From positions 1-18,500 of the forward strand of contig DNXB01000499.1 of assembly GCA_003506995.1 (NCBI GenBank): a DNA stretch of 18,500 bases, in the 5' to 3' direction. The stretch is from Verrucomicrobiales bacterium (GTDB lineage: Bacteria > Verrucomicrobiota > Verrucomicrobiia > Verrucomicrobiales > Verrucomicrobiaceae). The position numbers and the translations under genes were made by a program. This document shows, in pieces, positions 7,587-13,847 of the stretch (the first letter of the stretch is position 1; each line of letters opens with the position of its first letter). The notes under the pieces are model-generated. The model did not search any database, was not told where the DNA came from, and saw nothing but the letters and a program-made list of their open reading frames with translations.

Positions 7587-8999
7587 ATGAAACGCCTGCT
7601 CCTCATCCTCTTCGCACTCTGTCCTCTGCTCTCCGCCGCAGACAAGCCGAACATCGTCTTTATCATCTCCGACGACCATGCGTGGACGGATTACGGCTTC
7701 ATGGGGCACAAGCAGATCGAGACGCCGAATCTCGACAAGCTCGCGGCCCGCAGCGCGCTATTCACCCGTGGCTATGTGCCCACCGCGTTGTGCCGACCTG
7801 CGCTCGCCTCGTTCGCCAATGGCATGTACTCCCATCAGCATCGCGTCACTGGCAATGATCCTTCTCCGCTGTCTGCGGATGCCGCCGCGCCGAAGGCCAA
7901 GGGCAAAGCGAAGGGCAAAGGACCGGAATCCCCAGCCTACGCGGCGCTGCGGGAAAAACTCATCGGTAACTTTTACCAGCACCCTTCGCTGCCGAAGCTG
8001 CTCGGCGAACAAGGCTATCTCAGCCATCAATCCGGCAAGTGGTGGGAAGGCGCGCCTCAACGCGCCGGATTCACCCATGCCATGACACGCGGCTTCCCCA
8101 ATCCCGGTGGTCGGCATGGCGATGATGGCCTCAAAATTGGCCGCGAGGGCATGGAGCCTGTGTTTGAGTTCATCGACCACGCCACGGCGGAGAAGAAGCC
8201 CTTCATGCTCTGGTATGCGCCCTTCATGCCGCACACGCCGCACACGCCGCCGGATCGTCTGTTTCAAAAATACAAAGCCAAGGGCATCGAGTCCGATCAT
8301 GTGGCCCGTTATTATGCCATGGTGGAGTGGTTTGACGAAACCTGCGGCCAGCTCATGGATCGCATCGAGCAAAAGGGCCTCACCCAAAACACGCTTTTCG
8401 TTTATGTCGCCGACAACGGCTGGATTCAGTCGCCGAACAGCCAGGGCTACGCGCCGCGCTCGAAACAGTCCGCGAATGAAGGCGGCACACGGCAGCCCAT
8501 CATGTTTAGCTGGCCCGGCGTCATCCAGCCCGGTGATCGCAAAGAGCAGCTCTGCTCCAGCATCGACATCGTGCCCACACTGCTCGCCGCCGCCGGTGCG
8601 GAGATCCCCAAAGCCCTGCCCGGCCTCAACCTGCTGCCCATCCTCAAATCCGGCGAAACAACTGCGCGCCAGGAAGTCTTCGGCGAAACCTTCGCGCATG
8701 ACGTGGCAAACATCGACAAGCCCGAGGACACGCTGCTCTACCGCTGGGTCGTGGATGGAAAGTGGAAGCTGCTGCTCACCTACGATGGCAAGCTGGACCG
8801 CTACGCCAGCAGCCATCCACGCACGGAGAAGCGCCCGCAGCTCTTCGACCTCCTGGCCGATCCACATGAGGACAACAACCTCGCTGCCAAGAACCCGGAG
8901 ATCGTCCAGCGCCTCGCAGACAAGCTGCAAGCCTGGTGGCCCGTCACCGAGCGCCAGGTGCTCACGAAGTGGACGGATGAACCCGGCGAGTGGCGCTGA
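7587..8999 (+). CDS. Atypical S1 sulfatase homologue with altered active site
   Basis: The 470-residue secreted protein (leader MKRLLLILFALCPLLSA) is clearly an S1 sulfatase by fold. It has D29-D30 in ISDDHAW, His216 in FMPHTPH, D276-N277 in VADNGW and NEGGTRQP near residue 300. The maturation motif, however, reads CRPAL (Cys69 to Leu73), not CxPxR. The usual GKWH reads GKWW (Lys151, Trp153). So two standard active-site residues, Arg and His, are replaced. I recall CRPxL versions in other planctomycete-type sulfatases, so this may be a real subfamily and not decay. Residues 99-113 form an Ala/Lys/Gly-rich insert (AAAPKAKGKAKGKGP). The frame is intact over full length, which argues against a pseudogene. 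Substrate and activity are uncertain. Confidence 0.88.
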   Translation: MKRLLLILFALCPLLSAADKPNIVFIISDDHAWTDYGFMGHKQIETPNLDKLAARSALFTRGYVPTALCRPALASFANGMYSHQHRVTGNDPSPLSADAAAPKAKGKAKGKGPESPAYAALREKLIGNFYQHPSLPKLLGEQGYLSHQSGKWWEGAPQRAGFTHAMTRGFPNPGGRHGDDGLKIGREGMEPVFEFIDHATAEKKPFMLWYAPFMPHTPHTPPDRLFQKYKAKGIESDHVARYYAMVEWFDETCGQLMDRIEQKGLTQNTLFVYVADNGWIQSPNSQGYAPRSKQSANEGGTRQPIMFSWPGVIQPGDRKEQLCSSIDIVPTLLAAAGAEIPKALPGLNLLPILKSGETTARQEVFGETFAHDVANIDKPEDTLLYRWVVDGKWKLLLTYDGKLDRYASSHPRTEKRPQLFDLLADPHEDNNLAAKNPEIVQRLADKLQAWWPVTERQVLTKWTDEPGEWR

Positions 9000-9012
9000 T
9001 CGCGCTCCTTTG

Positions 9013-9089
9013 ATTTTAATGACAGCGGAATTTTTAAATTGGTTGATCTGCCTGCATTGCATTCCGTTGTCCCCATTCATCTGTCTTTC
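9013..9089. repeat. GGACAGCAGAAT hairpin, decayed copy D
   Basis: This is a degraded member of the hairpin family, aligned to copy C in the same orientation. The left side keeps one unit (gacagcggaat, 9021-9031). The loop ggttgatctgcctgcattg matches the copy C loop gattgatccgcctgtattt. The right side (attccgttgtcccc from 9061, then attcatctgtctttc) still shows both units with substitutions. It lies between two sulfatase genes, just before the start at 9101. Confidence 0.7.
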
Positions 9090-9100
9090 CTCACTTCCCC

Positions 9101-10462
9101 ATGAAACAACTCATCTTCCTTCTCCTGTTCTGCGGTGTCCATTTAGCGGTCTTCTCAGCCACGCCTTCAAATGTGATCATCATCTTTGCCGACGATCTCG
9201 GTTACGGCGACCTCGGCTGCTACGGCTCGCCAGTCATCCGCACGCCGAATCTCGACCGCATGGCTGCTGAGGGGCTGCGCTTCACCGACTTTTACTCTGC
9301 CTCAGAAGTCTGCACACCGAGCCGCGCCGCTTTGCTCACCGGCAGGCTCCCCATCCGCAGTGGCATGTGCGGAAACCGCCGTGTTCTTTTCCCAAACTCC
9401 GAAGGCGGCCTGCCAGCGGCGGAGATCACCATCGCCGAGGCTTTGAGAGAAAAAGGCTACGCCACCATGCACATCGGCAAATGGCATCTCGGCATTCATG
9501 CGGGATCGCGCCCGCTCGACCAGGGCTTCGATCACAGCTACGGCCTGCCTTACTCGAACGACATGGATGGACGCCCCGGCCTGCCGAAGGGCAGCAGTGG
9601 ATCGCCAACTCCACCTCAAGATGGATGGAACATCGCCCTGCTCCGCGACGGCAAAGTCATCGAGCAGCCAGCAGATCAGACCACGCTGACAAAGCGCTAC
9701 ACCGGGGAGGCCGTGAAGTTCATCGCCGAGAAAAAAGACGGCCCCTTCTTCCTCTACATGCCGCACACCTTCCCGCATGTGCCCATGTTTGCCTCGCCCG
9801 ATTTCAAAGGCAAAAGTCGCGCCGGCATCTATGGCGACGCTGTGGAGGAACTCGACTGGAGCGTTGGTCAAGTCCTCGCGGCCTTGCGCAAGGAAGGCAT
9901 CGCGGAGAACACGCTCGTCTTCTTCACCAGCGACAACGGCCCCTGGCTCATCATGGGCGATCAAGGCGGCAGCGCGGGTCTGCTCAAAGATGGCAAAGGC
10001 AGCACCTGGGAGGGCGGCATGAGAGTGCCCGGCATCGCGTGGATGCCAGGCCGCATCAAGCCCGGCGTCACCACACAGCTCGCCAGCACGATGGACCTCC
10101 TGCCCACCGCGCTTGCCCTCGCAGACACCACCACGCCAAAGGATGTCACGCTCGACGGCACCGATCTCGCGCCGCTGCTCTTTGAATCCAAGCCGCTGCC
10201 GCCGCGCCCCTATTTCTACTATCGCGGCGATCAACTCTTCGCCTGCCGACTCGGCGAATGGAAAGCGCATTTTCAAACCCAAACCGGCTACGGCCAGCCC
10301 AAAGCCGAACCACACGAGCCGCCGCTGCTCTTCCACCTCGGCCGCGATCCCTCTGAAAAACGCAACGTCGCCGCCGAACGCCCGGAAGTGCTGGCGCAGA
10401 TTCAAGAGGCCGTGAAAACACATCAAGCCGGAGTCGTTCCCGGCGAGCCGCAGTTGAAGTAA
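9101..10462 (+). CDS. Arylsulfatase A-like S1 sulfatase
   Basis: The 453-residue secreted sulfatase has all standard active-site positions. The leader spans about residues 1-20. D31-D32 are in FADDLGYGDLGCYG. CTPSR (Cys71, Arg75) is followed by AALLTG. K127 and H129 are in IGKWHLG, His226 is in HTFPHVP, D278-N279 are in TSDNGP, and Lys299 precedes STWEGGMRVP. The overall length and the DLGYGDLGCYG opening match arylsulfatase A-type enzymes, which act on sulfate esters of sugars or glycolipids. The start at 9101 is the first codon of the leader and follows cacttcccc. It may share a transcript with the sulfatase at 7587, from which it is separated by 101 bases holding a decayed hairpin. It is convergent with the next gene across a REPIN-like repeat. 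Confidence 0.95.
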   Translation: MKQLIFLLLFCGVHLAVFSATPSNVIIIFADDLGYGDLGCYGSPVIRTPNLDRMAAEGLRFTDFYSASEVCTPSRAALLTGRLPIRSGMCGNRRVLFPNSEGGLPAAEITIAEALREKGYATMHIGKWHLGIHAGSRPLDQGFDHSYGLPYSNDMDGRPGLPKGSSGSPTPPQDGWNIALLRDGKVIEQPADQTTLTKRYTGEAVKFIAEKKDGPFFLYMPHTFPHVPMFASPDFKGKSRAGIYGDAVEELDWSVGQVLAALRKEGIAENTLVFFTSDNGPWLIMGDQGGSAGLLKDGKGSTWEGGMRVPGIAWMPGRIKPGVTTQLASTMDLLPTALALADTTTPKDVTLDGTDLAPLLFESKPLPPRPYFYYRGDQLFACRLGEWKAHFQTQTGYGQPKAEPHEPPLLFHLGRDPSEKRNVAAERPEVLAQIQEAVKTHQAGVVPGEPQLK

Positions 10463-10499
10463 GTGGCTGGAGACGGCTGTGTCGCTGGAATGATATACC

Positions 10500-10643
10500 G
10501 CAGGCCGAGTGTGGCGACAGCCCGCTCGTCCCCTCCGTGACGTGCGCAGAAAAAGGTGGCGAATCAGTCAGAGCCTTCTTTCGTGGACTCTCCGTGCGCA
10601 CCACCTCGCCAAGCCGGGCGGGCTGACGCCACACCCGGCCAAC
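10500..10643. repeat. REPIN-like inverted doublet, family 1, copy b
   Basis: The left arm at 10500-10530 has stem GCCGAG/CTCGTC (one mismatch) around the loop TGTGGCGACAGCCCG and begins GCAG where other copies have GTAG. The right arm at 10613-10643 has GCCGGG/CCCGGC and ends CAAC where others have CTAC. The 82-base spacer shares gaaaaaggtggcgaat and tgcgcaccacc with copy a. It fills the gap between convergent sulfatase genes, where it could end transcription from both sides. Confidence 0.82.
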
Positions 10644-10673
10644 ATCATTCCGTCAACACACCCGCTGGAGGCT

Positions 10674-12068
10674 TCACGCCGCCTTCTTCTTGCCCTTCTT
10701 CTTTTTCTTTGGCATCTCCGGGCTCTTGTCACCGCGCGGCATGCGTTCGAGGGCTTTCAGTTCGGTGGGCTGGCCTTCGTCGCCTTGCTGTTTCATCCAG
10801 GTGTCGAGCTGCTGGCGGAGATCATCGCGAGTAGCGGCGAGTTTTTCGTCGGCGATGAGGTTGGTGCGGTTCCAGGGATCGGATTCACAATCGTAGAGTT
10901 CCTCGGCGGGGCGGTGCTGATAGTCGTGGACGAGACGTTTGGCGTGCTCATCACCTGCGGCAGCCATGGTTTGCCAAGTCTTGAACGTGGGGTCGTTCGT
11001 GGCGGCGTTTTGGAAGGCGGCCTCGGGCGTGAGGTTGCGGATGTAGCGGTAGCGCTCGCTCCGCACGCTGCGGATGCCGAAGTGGTCGCTGCCGCCGTGG
11101 ATGCCGCGCGTGGTTTGCAGTCCGAAGACATGTGTCTTGTGCGTGGCCGCCTCGCCTTTGAGCACCGGGAGGAAGCTGCGGCCATCAAGCACGTCGGGGC
11201 GAGTGACTCCGGCGGCGTCGAGAAAAGTCGGCGTGACATCCACATACTCGACGAGTGCGTCGCTCAAGCTCGCGAGCTTCACTTTCCCAGGCCAGCGGGC
11301 GATGCAGGCGCTTTGCAAGCCGGCGTCGTAGCAGGTCCATTTGGCGAAGGGGAATGAATTGCCCTGCTCGCTGAGGACGATGACGAGCGTGTTGTCGCGC
11401 TGACTGCTTTGATCAAGCAGACCGACGAGTTCGCCGACCTGCGAGTCGAAGTAAGTGATCTCGGCGAGGTATTTGGAGAAGCCCTCGCGCGTGTCCGGCG
11501 AATCCACGAGCACGGGCGGCAGTTTCAGCGACGCAGGCGGGTAAGCGGAGGGATCGCCCTTGTTCCAGGGTGTGTGCGGTTCGTTCGATGTGGCGATGAA
11601 AAGGAAGGGTTTGCTCGTTTCGCTGCTCGATTTAAGCACCTGGGCGAACACGGCGGGATCGGGATTGTTATCCTTTCCGCTGTATTCAAAAGGGAAGACG
11701 GACTTGGGGTTGATGTGCGTCTTGCCGGAGAGGTGAGTGGTGTAACCAGCGCCTTGCAGGTGGTGCGCGATGCTTTTCACCCATTCATAGGCCATCGTGT
11801 GGTTCGGATACGCGCCGGACTTCACCGGATAAAGCCCGGTGTAGAGACAATGCCGCGTGGGCGAGCACATCGGCGCGGCCTGGAAGCAGCGCATGAACTT
11901 CATGCCCTCACCGGCGAGCTTGTTCAGATGCGGCGTTTTCGCCTGGCCGCCATACACCTCCAGGTCGCGATATGTGCAGTCATCCGCGATGATGAGGAGC
12001 AGATTTGGCTGTGCCAAAGCAGCGAGCAAAGGGCACAGGGCAAAGAGAACAAGGAGTAGAGGTTTCAT
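10674..12068 (-). CDS. Sulfatase, S1 family (heparan N-sulfatase-like), Lys-rich tail
   Basis: The 464-residue secreted sulfatase starts at ATG 12068, where the leader MKPLLLVLFALCPLLA begins. The longer frame from 12281 only translates the hairpin repeat. Key residues are D29-D30 (IADDCTYRD), CSPTR (Cys68, Arg72), K116 and H118 (SGKTHINP), His165 (SNEPHTPW) and Lys243 (FAKWTC). The usual Asp-Asn/His pair before Gly reads Glu234-Gln235 (SEQG). GKTH, NEPHTPW and FAKWTCYD resemble the sulfamidase-type group S1_8, which cleaves N-sulfate from heparan-like chains. Specificity is inferred only. The C-terminus ends in PKKKKKGKKKAA. It is a paralogue of the sulfatase at 12187-13596 on the same strand, separated from it by a hairpin repeat. 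Confidence 0.93.
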   Translation of the reverse strand: MKPLLLVLFALCPLLAALAQPNLLLIIADDCTYRDLEVYGGQAKTPHLNKLAGEGMKFMRCFQAAPMCSPTRHCLYTGLYPVKSGAYPNHTMAYEWVKSIAHHLQGAGYTTHLSGKTHINPKSVFPFEYSGKDNNPDPAVFAQVLKSSSETSKPFLFIATSNEPHTPWNKGDPSAYPPASLKLPPVLVDSPDTREGFSKYLAEITYFDSQVGELVGLLDQSSQRDNTLVIVLSEQGNSFPFAKWTCYDAGLQSACIARWPGKVKLASLSDALVEYVDVTPTFLDAAGVTRPDVLDGRSFLPVLKGEAATHKTHVFGLQTTRGIHGGSDHFGIRSVRSERYRYIRNLTPEAAFQNAATNDPTFKTWQTMAAAGDEHAKRLVHDYQHRPAEELYDCESDPWNRTNLIADEKLAATRDDLRQQLDTWMKQQGDEGQPTELKALERMPRGDKSPEMPKKKKKGKKKAA

Positions 12069-12082
12069 GGCTGAGGGGATTT

Positions 12083-12171
12083 TAAGGACAGCAGAATGGG
12101 GGACAGCAGAATTTCTGAGATGATTGATCCGCCTGTATTTCATTCTGCTGTCCCCCATTCTGCTGTCCTTA
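12083..12171. repeat. GGACAGCAGAAT tandem hairpin, copy C
   Basis: The arms at 12083-12112 and 12142-12171 are perfect 30-base inverted complements, each with two GGACAGCAGAAT units. The loop differs from copies A and B but matches copy D. It separates two co-directional sulfatase genes and is flanked by the 13-base direct repeat AGGTTTCATGGCT at 12060-12072 and 12182-12194. Confidence 0.92.
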
Positions 12172-12186
12172 TTGATTGAGCAGGTT

Positions 12187-13596
12187 TCATGGCTTCGGAA
12201 AATGCAGATGCTTGCCTTGTTTGCCGGCCTTGTGGGCTTCGTGCGTGTCTTGAGGAATGCCTGGGTCGCTTTGAGCGGCAAGCCATTGATCGAGGGCGGC
12301 GCTGAGCTTGGTCTTGATGGCGACGTGCTCGGGTTTGCCAGCGAGATTGGTCATCTCATATGCGTCCTCGGTGGTGTGGTAAAGCTGCTCGGCGGGGCGG
12401 TGCATGTAGCGCTTTACGAGCGTGTAAGTGTGCGGGTTGTCGAGCGCGGTGGCCATCCAGCTCGACCAGTAGGGATTGTGGACGGCGCTGCCGCCGAGCA
12501 GGCCCATGAGATGCTTTTCGATGAAGATTTCGTCGGGCGTGAGGTTGCGGATGTAGCGCCACTTGCCGTCGGTGATGCTGCGGATGGGATACGCGGGGCC
12601 TTCGGGGATATTGTTGTGAGCGGCATAGGCGTAGTCGCGATGCGTGGCTTTTTCTCCACGCAGCACGGCGACAAAGCTTGTGCCGTCAAAGGTTTGCGAT
12701 GTCTTCGCACCGACGATGTCGAGCAGCGTGGGGGTGACATCGGTGTATTGCACGAGGGCGCTCGTTCGCTTGCCTGCGGCGACTTTTCCGGGCCAGCGGG
12801 CGATGAGCGTGGTGTGCAGACCGGTGTCCCAGCAGGTCCATTTGTTGCCAGGGAACTGCGATCCCTGCTCGCTGGTGAAAAGCACGAGCGTGTCCTGCGC
12901 CGCGCCGCTTTCGTCGAGCGCCACGAGGATCTCGCCGACCTGTCCGTCCATGTAGGTGATCTCGGCGAGGTATTTGGAGAAATCCTCCCGCGTCTTCGGT
13001 GTGTCGGCGATGTTCGGCGGCAGCTTGAGCTTCTGCGGCGGATACTTCGACGCATCGCCCATGACCCACGGCACATGCGGCTCGGTCAATGCGACAACAA
13101 GGCAGAAGGGCTGCGCTTTGTCGCGTGTGATGAAGCTCTTCACGCCCGCGAGGTCGTGCGGATTCGTGGGATCACGCACGGCATTGGCATCAAAACCGGG
13201 CACGTCTTCAAAAGGGAAGCATGGCTTCGGCGTCACATGCACTTTACCCGCAATGCCGGTGCGATAACCCGCAGGCGCGAGATGATGCGGCAGGCTCTTC
13301 GTCTCAGGGCGGCAGGAGCTATGATTCCACGCGCAGCCGTTTCGCATCGGCTGCTGGCCGGTATAAAGCTCCGCGCGGCAGGGCTGGCACATCGCGGCGG
13401 TGACGTAGGCTTTGTCGAAAACGAGCCCCTGCGAGGCCAGACGGTCGATATTCGGCGTCTTCGCGTTTTGACCGCCATAAATGGCGAGATCGCTGAACGT
13501 GCAGTCATCGGCGAGGATGAGGAGGATGTTCGGCTGCGCCCAGGCGGAGAGCAGAGGGCAAAGAGCGAAGAGTAGGGGCAGCAAAAGGCGTTTCAT
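12187..13596 (-). CDS. Sulfatase, S1 family (heparan N-sulfatase-like)
   Basis: The 469-residue secreted sulfatase starts at the leader MKRLLLPLLFALCPLLSA (ATG 13596). In-frame ATGs upstream to 13677 read into a REP repeat and were rejected. Key residues are D30-D31 (LADDCTFSD), CQPCR (Cys70, Arg74), K118 and H120 (AGKVHVTP), His174 (TEPHVPW) and Lys252 (NKWTC). As in the neighbour at 10674-12068, the late metal pair is Glu243-Gln244 (SEQGSQF) and not Asp-Asn. The two proteins share KYLAEITY, KWTC, WPGKV and the RYIRNLTP block, so they are paralogues of one subgroup. A sulfamidase-type role is inferred. The stop TGA overlaps an ATG that is not used here, because the next gene begins 119 bases downstream beyond the hairpin. 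Confidence 0.94.
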   Translation of the reverse strand: MKRLLLPLLFALCPLLSAWAQPNILLILADDCTFSDLAIYGGQNAKTPNIDRLASQGLVFDKAYVTAAMCQPCRAELYTGQQPMRNGCAWNHSSCRPETKSLPHHLAPAGYRTGIAGKVHVTPKPCFPFEDVPGFDANAVRDPTNPHDLAGVKSFITRDKAQPFCLVVALTEPHVPWVMGDASKYPPQKLKLPPNIADTPKTREDFSKYLAEITYMDGQVGEILVALDESGAAQDTLVLFTSEQGSQFPGNKWTCWDTGLHTTLIARWPGKVAAGKRTSALVQYTDVTPTLLDIVGAKTSQTFDGTSFVAVLRGEKATHRDYAYAAHNNIPEGPAYPIRSITDGKWRYIRNLTPDEIFIEKHLMGLLGGSAVHNPYWSSWMATALDNPHTYTLVKRYMHRPAEQLYHTTEDAYEMTNLAGKPEHVAIKTKLSAALDQWLAAQSDPGIPQDTHEAHKAGKQGKHLHFPKP

Positions 13597-13657
13597 GATC
13601 GGAGAAACCAGTGAACAAGGCAGTGGGTGCGGATGTTGCGGCTTTTTGCGAAGCATG

Positions 13658-13779
13658 GTAGCCCTCTTGCTCCGCAAGAGGAGCTAGGCGCACCCTTTGG
13701 CACCCAGGGTTTTCAAACTTCCAGGATCTCCCATTTCTGCGAGAACGCATGGCTCATCACGCGGAGCGATGATGGCTAC
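13658..13779. repeat. REP doublet, family 2 (GTAG, TCC loop)
   Basis: The left REP (13658-13686) is GTAG, stem CCTCTTGC, loop TCC, stem GCAAGAGG, then AGCTAG; TAGC/GCTA extends the stem past one bulge. The right REP, read on the minus strand from 13779 to 13752, is GTAGC, stem CATCATCGC, loop TCC, stem GCGTGATG, then AGC. The stems differ in sequence but still pair, with one bulge in the right REP. The GTAG starts are at the outer ends. It lies in the 251-base gap between the divergent sulfatase and DUF1552 genes. Confidence 0.72.
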
Positions 13780-13847
13780 TTTGGTGGCCCGGCATCTGCT
13801 GCAACAAATGGCGGTTTTCTCTCGTATTATCAGCCCCAATTCCCCTC

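Noticed and set aside
7758..9080. 440-codon minus-strand open frame
   Set aside because: Antisense shadow of the sulfatase at 7587-8999. The product has no signal peptide, domain motif or natural composition.
6591..12171. CRISPR array from repeated hairpins
   Set aside because: The repeats are widely spaced inverted pairs with genes between them, not regular direct repeats with unique spacers.
12124..13575. 483-codon open frame on the plus strand opposite a sulfatase gene
   Set aside because: It is the antisense shadow of the sulfatase at 12187-13596, caused by high G+C at third positions. Its protein is rich in Val, Arg and Gly with no known motif.
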